From: Omphiscola glabra
Lineage: Eukaryota; Mollusca; Gastropoda; Lymnaeidae
NCBI GenBank assembly: GCA_964017045.1
Contig: OZ024794.1
Coordinates: 28,707,315 to 28,771,314 of the forward strand
Direction: 5' to 3'
Length of the DNA stretch: 64,000 nt
Shown: positions 44,492-55,265 of the stretch, in pieces
Layout of the letters: every line of letters starts with the position of its first letter
Position numbering within the stretch: position 1 is the first letter of the stretch
The notes under the pieces: generated by a model
The model's input: the letters and a program-made list of their open reading frames with translations, nothing else
Told to the model about the DNA's origin: nothing
The model's database searches: none
Program-made: the position numbers and the translations under genes

Positions 44492-45036
44492 CTATGATTA
44501 GCTTTTAAAAACTACAGTATCTGGAGTTTTTTTTCGTTTGATTGGTTTATTTTTTAAATAATAAATTCAGGAAATCGGAGAATAGGGAAACATGAGCTAG
44601 CGCCTGAAGTCATGGCATTATACGCATCTGTAAGTCATTTCTTTGTTACTTGCATCTTGTTATCAGTTACATTTTATTTAATATTTTTAAGCACCAACTG
44701 CTCAAGTAAATAATGTGTGTTGACCTAGTTGTTGACGTCAACGTCTACGTTAAAGCGCTCTATCATCTCCCCCCACTCCACGTTTTTTTTGGTTCTGATA
44801 CTGTCGTCATAACAGTAGTGTCACTCCTTTTTACCAACCCCTCCCTTGATTGGAAAAAGGTTGTTTACTTTCGAATACGTTCTGCGTGTCCTACATAATG
44901 CCATCAGTTGACGTAATTTTCTAGAATTTCTTGTCAGGAGAGCTCGAATTATCTCAGCTTTCCTGGTCGGGATAGAGATTTTTGCTATTATGCCTAGACA
45001 CTTACGAGACGTAATTTTACTACGAGATGGTACTCC

Positions 45037-45250
45037 ATGTGTGTGTGTGTGCGTGGAAGTGTGTGTGGGTGTGTTTGCGTGTGTGCATGTGTATGTATGT
45101 GTGTTTATGTGTGGGCGCGCGTGTGTGTATGGGTGTGTGTATGTGTGTGTGTGTATGTGTGTGGTTGGGTGTTCGTGCGTGTGTGTCTATGTGTGTGGGT
45201 GTGGCTGCGTGTATGTGTGTGTAGGGTGTGTGCATGTGGGTATGTGTGTG
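45037..45250. repeat. GT-rich microsatellite
   Basis: Imperfect (GT)n with gtgtatg, gtgtgcg and gtgggtg interruptions over about 210 bp. Cys/Val frames on plus and Thr/His frames on minus are artefacts. It can adopt Z-DNA in its purer parts. Confidence 0.92.
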
Positions 45251-45570
45251 TAAATTAATATTTGTATCTTTTCACTTGCAGTGCTGCAAGTTGATATTTT
45301 TAAACAAATTCTTTACATTCGAATTTGTATACATTATTTATTTAAATTTAAGAGTATGATGACATTGTATAGTGTCATTATCACTGGCCTTGATATCGTT
45401 TGTCTTAGTGCACTGTTATTTTATGCTTGTTCTTTGTTAAGTATTGTTCATTGAACGAGCCAAAGCCTACAACATGTTAAATTGACAAAACCATATAGGC
45501 TATACATAACACGGACCAAACAAACAACAACAACAACAAGAGGGAATAAGTAGATCGATTAATATAAGAG

Positions 45571-45932
45571 CTGTGTAAGCAATCATCTATGTTGTATGAG
45601 CAATCATCTATGTTGCGTGAGCAATCATCTATGTTGCCTGAGCAATCGTCTATGTTGCGTGAGCAATCGTCTATGTTGCGTGAGCAATCGTCTATGTTGC
45701 GTGAGCAATCGTCTATGTTGCGTGAGCAATCGTCTATGTTGCGTGAGCAATCAACTATGCTGCGTGAGCAATCGTCTATGTTGCGTGAGCAATCGTCTAT
45801 GTTGCGTGAGCAATCGTCTATGTTGCGTGAGCAATCGTCTATGTTGCGTGAGCAATCATCTATGTCGTGTGAGCAATCATCTATGTTGCGCGAGCAATCA
45901 TCTATGTTGCGTGAGCAAACGTCTATGTTGCG
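45571..45932. repeat. 21-bp minisatellite, ~17 copies
   Basis: gcgtgagcaatcgtctatgt recurs every 21 bp. Edge copies carry atcatc rather than atcgtc. It reads as Met-Leu-Arg-Glu-Gln-Ser-Ser repeats in one frame. Confidence 0.97.
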
Positions 45933-47175
45933 AATATTCCGTCTGGGGGAACATCCCGCGATGAGAGGTCTCTTCTGTGTGCGCAGTTAGCTTGTGGGTG
46001 GAATCACAGTAACGTCCACTAAAAGCCCTGATGGCCCTGATGCTTAAGGATAATTGTTTATTAGGTTTGTATCAACGATTAAAGTGTGGAACGACCTGTG
46101 GTCAGAACAAGTTATGAAAGTCATTCAATCTTATCCATCATCTTTAAACTTAAGAAATGAAATGCTATACTTGACAGAAGCGTTTCAGTTGTGATTTCTT
46201 AAGACGCGGAAAAAATAATTAGAGATCGGATGTTTCACAATATAGATTTTTAATAATTTTTTTTTTTTACTGCATTTCTCATTACTTTAAATTATCTTCT
46301 TTGCGTGTGTCTGTCATGATTCTACATGTAAAATGCGTTTTTTTTTTTTTTTTTTGTTGTGTTTTGTTTCCTGTCAAAGCGCTTTCAGCTTTCAGACTCG
46401 CCAAGACATCATTTATGATTCCCAAAACAAAATATTTTCATTTTCGCTTTGGAAGTGGAGAAAGTTCCAACATCAAAAGTGTCTCGTGACGTACATCACA
46501 GAGCACTTTGACCTGCGCGGTGTCCGCTCATGTCCTCATCAAAACAGGGGTCGTAATAAACGCTCGTCAAGCTTTTCATTTCCGGTTTTCCAAAAAAAAA
46601 AACGAGAGGAAAATAAGAAAATCGCCAAATTCTTATCGGTTGGTGTGTTGGACGGGATCGTCAGATGCCGTCATTGGAAAGGTGGATGGTGGGTGTGTGC
46701 GAGCGTTACAGTGGTTGACCCTAATGTGTGGGGTCTTTTTTTGGAAAAGGAATTTGTTAAAATATCAGTTTGGAAAAAAAAAATGTGGGGGGGGGGGGGG
46801 GGGTAAGGGGCTCAATGAACTATAGGGAGAAAACAGAATCAATGCTTAGTGCTGAGTTTTCCACCCTGTGATGTATGTCATAGGGTGAGATGAAGGGGCG
46901 GTCTCAATAACATAGGAGCCATCGACTCTTTATCTTATGTTACAAATGTTTAATATATTATATAGTTTATATATATAGTATTTTTTTAATTTTACAAGAA
47001 GTCGCGATTTTGTTTTCCAGGTTTCTTTGAAATTCAATTTTTATTTGATAACAACATTATAACTGGATTTTCTTTCTTCCGATTTTTAAATGAATTGCTA
47101 TTTTTTGCAGGTTGTTGCAAGTCTTATGCAAAGAAGAGTAACGAAAAACGGTGGAAATAAGCACGGATTTGACAA
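45933..47175. other. Unique stretch with T and G homopolymers
   Basis: T tracts lie at about 46258-46269 and 46337-46354 and a G tract at 46784-46804. A 157-codon plus frame (46333-46806) begins with codons from the T tract and ends in the G tract; it has no recognisable domain and I reject it as a gene. Confidence 0.45.
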
Positions 47176-47350
47176 TATTTCTTATTGTCTCATTGTACCC
47201 TTTATGCAGCTTTTCTCGTGTGTCGCTGTGCCCTTTATACTGTGTTTAAATTTAAAGTGAATCACTTTGCCCTTTATGCAGTAATTATTGTGTCTCACTG
47301 TGCCATTTATACTGTGTTTCTTGTGATTCATTGTGCCCTTTATGCGCTCC
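47176..47350. repeat. Irregular ~30-38-bp tandem repeat, 5 copies
   Basis: cattgtgccctttatgc-type blocks recur at variable spacing (about 30-38 bp) with cttgtgtctc between them. Confidence 0.75.
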
Positions 47351-47508
47351 ACGTCGAAGGAGTTGTCGGAAGGCTGCACCTATTGGTTACCCGGGTACCA
47401 GAATTGAGAGGTTAGGATTAAAAAACGATTAAAAATATTATTTTTAAGTTTGTAAGACCAAATGAGGTATCAAATGAAAGATAATTGAATGTACTATACG
47501 TGTGTAAT

Positions 47509-47678
47509 CTTAATTCTTCAGTTTTACCAAAGTAAATAACAACAAATGACATCAGAATAGCATTGAGTCTAATGGTACCCGGGTACGAATGTAGGCGCTG
47601 CGTGTCTGGGTCCATTTTGACTAATGCTATTCGGATGTCATTTGTAGTAGTTTATTTTAGTTTAAATGAAGAATTAAG
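47509..47678. repeat. Fold-back element with ~60-bp inverted arms
   Basis: The left arm (47509-47569) and right arm (47619-47678) are imperfect inverted repeats sharing cttaattcttca, acaaatgacatc and gaatagcatt. The ~49-bp centre contains ggtacccgggtacg, echoed by ggttacccgggtacc at 47386. The right arm ends exactly where the next tandem array starts. It could be a MITE-like fold-back element. Confidence 0.8.
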
Positions 47679-47680
47679 TT

Positions 47681-48046
47681 ATCAAGACTTTCAACACTGC
47701 CACTGTCAAGACTTTCAACACTGCCACTGTCAAGACTTTCAACACTGCCACTGTCAAGACTTTCAACACTGCAACTGTCAAGACTTTCAACACTGTCATT
47801 GTCAAAATTTTCAACACTGTCATTTTCAAGACTTTCAACACTGCCATTGTCAAGACTTTAAACACTGCCACCGTCAAGACTTTCAACACTGCCATTGCCA
47901 AGACTTTCAACACTGTCATTGTCAAGATTTTAAACTTTGTCATTGTCAAGGACTTTCAACTTTGTCATTGTCAAGACTTTCAACTTTGTCATTGTCAAGA
48001 CTTTCAACACTGCCACTGTCGAGACTTTCAACACTGCCACTTTCAA
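47681..48046. repeat. 24-bp minisatellite, ~15 copies
   Basis: gactttcaacactgccactg recurs every 24 bp with tcaa. Right-central copies share aactttgtcattg. It is related to the array at 41931-42098. Confidence 0.96.
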
Positions 48047-48191
48047 AAAAGCCTTCCACAATACAGCTGCAGACAACATCAACTTGCAGACGTGCAGTTG
48101 ACAGAAAGTGATATATTCAATAACGGAAGTGTCCAAGTTAAATTAATGAATACTCCCGTAACGAAAACTTTGCGAGATGCGTACGACACAA

Positions 48192-48460
48192 CCAGTGGCA
48201 GTCGGTGTGGTGGCAGTCAGTGTGGTGGCAGTCAGTGTGGTGGCAGTTGGTGTGGTGGCAGTCGGTGTGGTGGCAGCCGGTGTGGTGGCAGTCGGTGTGG
48301 TGGCAGTCAGTGTGGTGGCAGTCAGTGTGGTTGCAGTCAGTGTGGTGGCAGTCGGTGTGGTGGCAGTCGGTGTGGTGGCAGTCAGTGTAGTGGCAGTCAG
48401 TGTAGTGGCAGTCAGTGTAGTGGCAGTCAGTGTAGTGGCAGTCAGTGGCAGTCAGTGTGG
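48192..48460. repeat. 15-bp minisatellite, ~18 copies, encoding CGGSQ/R pentapeptides
   Basis: tgtggtggcagtcgg and tgtggtggcagtcag mix; the right end has tgtagtggcagtcag. One plus frame (48092-48514) reads 140 codons with non-repetitive flanks and Cys-Gly-Gly-Ser-Gln/Arg repeats. I consider the frame most likely incidental but note it below. Confidence 0.96.
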
Positions 48461-48525
48461 TATAAGTTAGAGGAGAAATACGTGACTACGTTTCAGAGTT
48501 TGTCTTCATCTTGAAAATTTTGACT

Positions 48526-48600
48526 TTTCTGGGGATCGAACCCCAATCCATAAGTTTGGAATTGACTTTTGTGACCGCACAGCCATCCAGCCACACGATA
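48526..48600 (-). other. tRNA-like sequence, probable SINE head
   Basis: On the minus strand tggctggatggc (A-box-like) is followed about 40 bp later by ggggttcgatcccc (B-box ggttcgatcc). The T arm pairs perfectly (tgggg/cccca). The anticodon loop would be ttccaaa, placing CCA at the anticodon, but anticodon and acceptor stems pair poorly. Intact pol III boxes with a broken cloverleaf suggest a tRNA-derived SINE rather than a functional tRNA. Confidence 0.55.
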
Positions 48601-48693
48601 GACGAGGGGGGGGGGGGGGAGAGAGAGAGTCAGAGGTTTGACAAGTTTGAACGTTTTGAATTTTAACTACAAAATAAAAAAAAAATATTTTTT

Positions 48694-49193
48694 AAATTTA
48701 TGATCTTATAAATTTCGAGCACTATTTATGATCTTATAAATTTCTAAAACAATTTATGATCTTATAAATTTCGAACACAATTTATGATCTTATAAATTTC
48801 TAAAACAATTTATGATCTTATAAATTTCGAGCACTATTTATGATCTTATAAATTTCTAAAACAATTTATGATCTTATAAATTTCGAACACAATTTATGAT
48901 CTTATAAATTTCGAACATAATTTATGATCTTATAAATTTCGAACACAATTTATGATCTTATAAATTTCTAACACAATTTATGATCTTATAAATTTCTAAC
49001 ACTATTTATGATCTTATAAATTTCGTACACGATTTATGACCTTATAAGTTTCTAAAACAATTTATGACCTAAAAATTTCGAACACAATTTATCATCTTAT
49101 AAATTTCGATTACAATTTATGATCATATAAATTTCGAACACAATTTATGATCTTATAAATTTTGAACACAATTTATGATCTTATAAATTTCGA
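48694..49193. repeat. 28-bp palindromic AT-rich minisatellite, ~18 copies
   Basis: Each unit contains aatttatgatcttataaatt, a perfect 7-bp inverted repeat around a 6-base centre, followed by tcgaacac or tctaaaac. In most copies the palindrome is conserved while changes concentrate in the linker. Confidence 0.97.
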
Positions 49194-49514
49194 GCCCATG
49201 ACTTTCACTAACAGCAATGGAAGTGTTTCGACTTAAATTCGATAAGTACTTATTCAAAAGTATTTTTAAACAACAACAATAAATCACGTGATTAAGGTGT
49301 TAGCAGTTTCCAAGCAAAGTTTTATTATTATATTGGAGTGATTGGATTACATTGAAACCCCATGTCCCCATACTTTGTGGATCAAATACTTCGAATGCCT
49401 TTTAACATTTGGAGTTGCATCTTTTAGGACTTCCACATTATGCCGCGAGGGGTTTCTATTACAATTGTCTTGATCAAAATGTAGTATAAAGGCATAAAGA
49501 GGACAACCAAGACG

Positions 49515-49935
49515 TTTTCTGGCATCCGGCTGAAACAAACATTCATTCTCTGACATCTAGTTGAAAGAACTAGTCATTCTCTGACATCTAGCTAAAGCAA
49601 GACATCCTTTGTAGCAGTAGGTAAACAGCAAGTTGCTCTATGAACTTTAGCTTAAGTAAAAGCTGTCATCTGACATCTACCTAAAACCACAATCTACCCT
49701 CTGACATCTAGTTAAAACACAATCAACAGCTATCACCTGACATCTAGCTACAAAAACATGTTGTGCTCTAGCATCTAGCTGAAACAAAATCGATCATCTC
49801 ACATAGAGCTGAATCCAATAGCTATTATCTGAAATCTAGCTACAACCAACAGGTATTATCTGATTCGTATGGCTAAACCTATCTGATACTATCTGACATC
49901 CAACTCAAACAATACCCCAATGTCTGGCTGAAGAC
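49515..49935. repeat. Old degenerate ~30-35-bp tandem repeat (tctgacatctagctaaa)
   Basis: ctgacatctagctaaa-like blocks recur about a dozen times with irregular spacing and many substitutions. Much more diverged than neighbouring arrays. Confidence 0.75.
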
Positions 49936-49959
49936 AGAAAACCCAATCCATTATTTATA

Positions 49960-50110
49960 ACCCAAACCAACGAGTCCGGTCAGGCAACGGGGCGTCCACA
50001 AAACAACAGCGAGAAGACGCCGTTACTCGGTTACCTAGCAACCGTTTTTGCGCGCCAAGTTCATCCCAACTTTTACTGCCGCTAGTCCTTACGGTGGCTG
50101 TCATCGCCGA
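49960..50110. promoter_or_regulatory. GC-rich patch with RFX X-box at 50030-50042
   Basis: gttacctagcaac at 50030-50042 fits the X-box palindrome gtnrcc(n)rgyaac bound by RFX factors, which in animals control ciliary genes. It lies in CpG-containing sequence (caacggggcgtcc, gacgccgttactcgg, ttttgcgcgcc). No adjoining exon is identified, so a promoter role is only suggested. Confidence 0.35.
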
Positions 50111-50164
50111 CCCATCGAGTAGCACGCTTATCCGCCCTAGAACAGCTATCCTTATCTCCCTTGT

Positions 50165-50460
50165 TGTAGACGTCATCACCATCATCCGTGCCACGCCCGT
50201 CACCGAGTGGCGTCATCACCGTCATCTGCTGCCCATCACTTCAACGACCAGCATGACGTCATCACCGTCGTCTGTGCCGGTCACTTTACCGACTAGCGTC
50301 ACGACGTCATCGCCATCTTCCTCACCATTCCCCTACATGACCAGCGTAGGCGTCATCACCGTCCTCTGCGCCACGCCCTTTAATGACACGTGTGACGTCA
50401 TCGGCATCATCACTAGGATACTTACGCACGGCGTCTTGTGCATGACGCCATCATCAACAT
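50165..50460. repeat. ~44-bp degenerate GC-rich tandem repeat with CRE-like sites
   Basis: cgtcatcacc or cgtcatcgcc recurs at about 50172, 50212, 50256, 50307, 50351 and 50393. Perfect TGACGTCA palindromes occur at 50254-50261 and 50393-50400. A 149-codon plus frame (50094-50543) spans it, Ser/Thr/Pro-rich, with no recognisable domain. Confidence 0.7.
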
Positions 50461-51172
50461 CATTTTCTTTAATAAGAACCGTAACATATCCATATCAATA
50501 TTTTTTCTGGGGTCTCCTTTGGGGGGGGGGGGGGTGTGAATAGGACTATTATTTCAAATTTAGAGCCCTCATATCTTACTGTTTGGAACTGTTTGATTAA
50601 ATACTTAGCAAGTCCAAGAATGTCTTTGAGATAATGGTGTCCTTTTTTGTTTGAGTACTTTTTTTAATAACCTAGCATGATGTGTGGATTCTGGGGCATA
50701 TGTGGGGGAAAAGTAGGGTGTGGGGAATGTAGGCCCGGTGGAGAGCAAGCCAATTTCTAGATAAAAACCGTCTTGCTACATAATCTCGATTTTCGGTGGC
50801 GACTTCATCGATCACTATTATGTCAAGTCAATCAAAATCACGCGGTGAAAATGTAAGATATCAATCATAACTTTGACAAAAAGTAAGGGGGGGGGGGGGG
50901 GTGGTTGTGACTGGTTGACACAGGTTGTTCACTGTTTATAAAAACAAAAAACACATACAGAAATAAATGATAATAATAACAATAATAATAATAATAATGA
51001 TAATTATGTGGTTTTTTTTTTAACAAAATACCTTGTTGGAGATTTGATCATCATTTGATATCGAGTAAACAGAGATGGATGGTGAACAGAACCACGACTT
51101 AACGTATCGAAAAATCTACAGATTTTTCATTCCTAGTAAACTGTTGTTTGTGACTGGGTGCAATACAATAAA

Positions 51173-51294
51173 GAGGGCGCCACACCATCAAGGGCACCAC
51201 TATCCAGGGCGCCACACCATCAAGGGCGCCACACTATCAAGGGCGCCACACCATCAAGGGCGTTACACCATCAAGGGTGCCACGCTATCAAGGG
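51173..51294. repeat. 17-bp minisatellite, ~7 copies
   Basis: gcgccacaccatcaagg recurs every 17 bp with minor changes. Confidence 0.95.
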
Positions 51295-51427
51295 GGAAAA
51301 GTGTGGTAGTAACTAGAGCTTTATTATTTCAGATACGCCATCAAAGTCAGGAAGAATTTCCCCAGAATTCTCTCTCCGTCAGTTATCGAAATTGGGAAGT
51401 TGGCCTCATCACAATGGACTTCTAGTC

Positions 51428-51570
51428 TCTGAGTGTCTGGCAGATTCTGTGAGTCTCTTTGAGTGTCTGGCAGTGTATGTGAGTGACTGGCAGTGTATGT
51501 GAGAGTCTGTGAGTGTCTGGCAGTGTCTCTGAGTGTCTGGTAGTGTCTGTGAGTGTCTGTTATTGTCTGT
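51428..51570. repeat. 20-bp tandem repeat (gagtgtctggcagtgtctgt), ~7 irregular copies
   Basis: Blocks of gagtgtctggcagtgt with shortened or extended gtctgt spacers; a CAG-containing core is shared by most copies. Confidence 0.85.
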
Positions 51571-51649
51571 TCGACTTTGGAAATGTGTTAGAAAAATGTA
51601 TGTCAATCTCATGGAATTTTACAAGTCAAAAGCTGCGTTTTTCTCCTTC

Positions 51650-52062
51650 CAACACTTCATCTGTTATTTTGGATGTGCCCACACTTCATCTGTGTTAGAA
51701 AGTAGTTGATATGCCTACACTTCATCTGTGTTAGAATGTAATTGATGAATGTAGTTCATATGCCCACACTTCATCTGTGTTAGAATGTAGTTGATATGCC
51801 TACACTTCATCGGCGTTAGAATGTAATTGATGTGCCCACACTTCATCTGTGTTAGAATGTAGTTGATGTGCCCACACTTCATCTGTGTTAGAATGTAATT
51901 GATGAATGTAGTTGATGTGCCCACATTTAATCTGTGTTAGAATGTAGTTGATGTGCCCACACTTCATCTGTGTTAAATGTAGTTGATGTGCCCACACTTC
52001 ATCTGTGTTAGAATGTAGCTGATGTGCCCAGACTTAAACTGTGTTAGAATGTAGTTGATATG
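51650..52062. repeat. 36-bp minisatellite, ~11 copies
   Basis: cccacacttcatctgtgtta recurs every 36 bp followed by gaatgtagttgatgtg. Two copies contain an extra gatgaatgtagtt insertion. Confidence 0.95.
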
Positions 52063-52124
52063 CTTCCTTATTGGAATAGAATAATATAATAGCATGGGGC
52101 TTGTCTCTGTCTCCCTCAATACAA

Positions 52125-52675
52125 CTGTTTCAGAAGGTGATACGTCTCTCCCTCCTCTCCTCCCAGTGTTTTAGAAGGTGGTGAGTGTCTCTACCTTCCC
52201 TCCTTCCACTGTTTCAGAAGGTGGCGTGTGTCTCTCCCTCCTTTCGGTGTTTCAGAAAATGCTGTGTGTCTCTACCTCCCCTCTTCCCAGTGTTTCAGAA
52301 GTCGCTGTGTGTCTCTACCCCCCTCTTCCCAATGTTTCAGAAGGCGGCGTGTGTCTCCACCTCCTCCCAGTGTTTCAGAAGGCGGTGTGTGTCTCTACCT
52401 CCCCTCTTCCCAGTGTTTCAGAAGGTGGCGTGTGTCTTACCCTCCTCTCAGTGTTTCAGAAGGTGGCGTGTGTCTTACCCTCCTCCCAGTGTTTCAGAAG
52501 GTGGTGTGTGTCTCTACCTTCCCTCCGTCCACTGTTTCAGAAAGTGGCGTGTGTCTCTCCCTCCTCCCAGTGTTGCAGAAAATGCTGTGTGTCTCTACAT
52601 CCCCTCTTCCCAGTGATCAGACGGCGGTGTGTGTCTCCCCCTCCTACCAGTGTTTCAGACGGTGGTGTCTTCGCT
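52125..52675. repeat. ~40-bp variable-length minisatellite, ~14 copies
   Basis: cagtgtttcagaaggtggcg and tgtgtctctacctcc form the unit. Spacing between gtttcag cores varies from about 36 to 44 bp through expansion or loss of the ctcccctcttcc part. Confidence 0.93.
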
Positions 52676-53298
52676 CGTGCCGGCATTGCGTTACATCCCC
52701 CAGAGTAAAGTTCCGTGTGCATAATTCATGCGGCTCCCTCCAGAACCCTCTCACTGCACCCTGTCATAGACGTGATCCGTGAACCGATGCAACGGATTGC
52801 CAATAGGAGCTCATTTTGATGTGACCCGATTACTTGCATGTCGCATGGCATTGTAACAAATAGTACATTTTGTCCGGACTTGTAAATTATGGCAAAAGGA
52901 AATCATGTTGTTTTTTTTTATATCGAAAAAGTTTCATTTTAAACATAGTGCTAAATAGGAAATTATTCTCAAATTTTTAACTCGAATACTTATTTATTTT
53001 ATTATTGTTATTATTATTTTAATAATAAATGAAGAGGTCAAGACGTTCATATTGAATACTAGCGGACTTTCCAATATGATTTTTTTTTTTAAATCCTTTA
53101 TATTCACTTCGATTTTGTTCCTGTCTGGCTGGCTGGCTGGCAAAGTCTTGGAACTGCATGTTTTCCCTTGTAGTTCACACGCTTGGGCAACCCGACGGAT
53201 TTGATCACATTGTTTCTATTAGATCTGTCAGTTGTGTTAACCTCCGGTTCGCGGACCGTTCCCGGTCCGGGGAAATCTAATTAGTTCTTAACACAATG
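52676..53298. other. Mostly unique stretch
   Basis: It contains a T tract (53081-53091), a CTAG-start sequence at 53059 that resembles a Helitron end only weakly, and a perfect hairpin cggaccgttcccggtccg at about 53254-53271. No gene is supported. Confidence 0.4.
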
Positions 53299-53614
53299 TG
53301 ATGTGTGTGGACTGCTCTCTTTTATATGTTTACTGCTCTCTGGGATGTGTAGACTGCTCTCTGTGATGTTTATGGAGTGCTCTCTGTGATGTTTATGGAC
53401 TGCTCTCTGTGATGTTTATGGACTGCTCTCTTTGATGTGTGGACTGCTCTCTGTGATGTGTGGACAGCCCTCTGTGATGTGTGGACTGCCCTCTGTGATG
53501 TGTGGACTGCTCTCTGTGATGTGTGGACAGCCCTCTGTGATGTGTGGACTGCTCTCTGTGATGTGTGGACAGCCCTCTGTGATGTGTGGACTGCTGTCTG
53601 TGATGTTTGTAGAC
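53299..53614. repeat. 21-bp minisatellite, ~15 copies
   Basis: gatgtgtggactgctctctg recurs every 21 bp with alternating ctgctc and cagccc variants at the right. Open Met-Cys-Gly-Leu-Leu-Ser-Val frames result. Confidence 0.96.
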
Positions 53615-53797
53615 ACGTTCACGCCAGTTAATAACTGCAGACTTTCATATCATATTTGAACTTTTCTATTTAAAAAAAAAAAAAAATATATTTATAAAAA
53701 GGTTAGAGCAAATGGTGTATAAATAAATGTTTGTATTTCCGTCTTAAGCGGCTTCTCATTAATTAAAATATATATATATATTAAAAATATCAGCTGA

Positions 53798-53824
53798 TAG
53801 GGTTAGGATTAGGGTTAGGGTTAG
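53798..53824 (+). repeat. Short interstitial telomere-type (TTAGGG)n tract
   Basis: Four and a half units of ttaggg with one decayed unit (ttagga) cover 27 bp. TTAGGG is the telomere repeat of most molluscs and vertebrates. Such short tracts often mark repaired double-strand breaks. Confidence 0.8.
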
Positions 53825-54226
53825 TGTTTTCAGGGCGCACATTATCCACTCTCCATAATCTAAACTATTGACCTAGCTCTTCATGTCAATTGACATATCT
53901 GGCTGCGGTGACTACACCACACCGCCCCCCCCCCCCCCCGCCCCCAAACTTGTTTTCTTGATGTGCCACAGTGTAAAAATCTGAGCGAAAACCTCCTACT
54001 TGGTTTTGAACCAAAACCTAATGCCCATATTTCATATCGAATACACTGATTGACAAAAAGATGATTTAAACCTGAGTCCTGTACTACACCGGTCCGTTCT
54101 TCTTGCAGGCCGTTAAGAATTGATCAATTACATGAACTACGTAAATCCAGACCTTCATACACAGACACACATATGTACACATTGTGCCCCTGCCCTCTCT
54201 CACACACTCGCACGTATACATACAAA

Positions 54227-54650
54227 TACCGGAATATGTGCCTTATACAAATACTGGAAGATGTGTCTTATACAAATACTGTAAGATGTGTCTTATACAA
54301 ATACTGGAAGATGTGTCTTATACAAATACTGGAAGATGTGTCTTATACAAATACTGGAAGATGTGTCTTATACAAATACTGGAAGATGTGTCTTATACAA
54401 ATACTGGAAGATGTGTCTTATACAAATACTGGAAGATGTGTCTTATACAAATACTGAAATATGTGTCTTATACAAATACTGGAAGATGTGTCTTATACAA
54501 ATACTGGAAGATGTGTCTTATACAAATACTTTAATATGTGCCTTATACAAATACTGAAATATGTGTCTTATACAAATACTGGAAGATGTGCCTTATACAA
54601 ATACTGGAAGATGTGTCTTATACAAATACGGGAAGATGTGTCTTATACAA
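54227..54650. repeat. 25-bp minisatellite, ~17 copies
   Basis: atactggaagatgtgtctta recurs every 25 bp followed by tacaa; single-base variants (gaaata, ttaata, gcctta) are scattered. No stops in any plus frame. Confidence 0.97.
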
Positions 54651-54854
54651 GCGGTTAGACTGGAGATTTCGTTATGGTGAAAATAGTTGTAAAATATATT
54701 TTCTCAGCAACGCGCCGTAATCCTTTTTTAAAGAATAACTAAAAAAAATTAATTCATTTCAAGATCTTATGTGCGTTGGTCGTCTCAATTTTCTTGGATG
54801 GTTTTACTTTATAGGAATTATTAGTTTTAAAAGTTGTCCTATACATTTTTAATC

Positions 54855-55182
54855 CCACTGCTAGACACATGTCTTGCCTCGCACTGTAAGACACGTCTCT
54901 TGCTTCACATTGCTGGACACATGTCTTTCCTCGCACAGTTTAAACATGTCCTTGCTCGATCAACTAGACACATCTCCTTGCTCGCACAGCTAGACACATT
55001 TCATTCCTCGCACTGCAAGACACACTTCTTTCCTCGCACAACTAAACACCTCTTTCCTCGCACAGCTAAACACATTTCATTCCTCGCACAGCTAAACACA
55101 TTTCATTCCTCGCACAGCTAAACACATTTCATTCCTCGCACAGCTAAACACATTTCATTCCTCGCACAGCTAAACACATCAC
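54855..55182. repeat. 26-bp minisatellite, ~12 copies
   Basis: cctcgcacagctaaacacat recurs every 26 bp followed by ttcatt. Left copies are diverged (cactgtaagacac) and right copies nearly identical, so growth was at the right side. Confidence 0.96.
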
Positions 55183-55265
55183 TCGCTCCCAGAAAAAAAA
55201 AAAACATAATTGATTTCTATCATCCCTTTATTTTTACTGTTTTTCGTTTTGTTCATAGAGGCGTC

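Noticed and set aside
46333..46806. 157-codon plus frame with an apparent signal peptide
   Set aside because: The hydrophobic start is a T homopolymer read as Phe, and the end is a G homopolymer read as Gly. The middle shows no domain or splice evidence.
48526..48600. Functional tRNA gene, perhaps tRNA-Trp (CCA)
   Set aside because: Acceptor and anticodon stems do not pair well; only the internal promoter boxes and T arm are intact.
50094..50543. 149-codon Ser/Thr/Pro-rich frame
   Set aside because: It spans a degenerate ~44-bp tandem repeat and ends in a G homopolymer, so it is more likely incidental.
53059..53160. Helitron-like CTAG terminus
   Set aside because: Only A-CTAG and a few following bases fit. 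No hairpin at the right distance and no second copy in the window.
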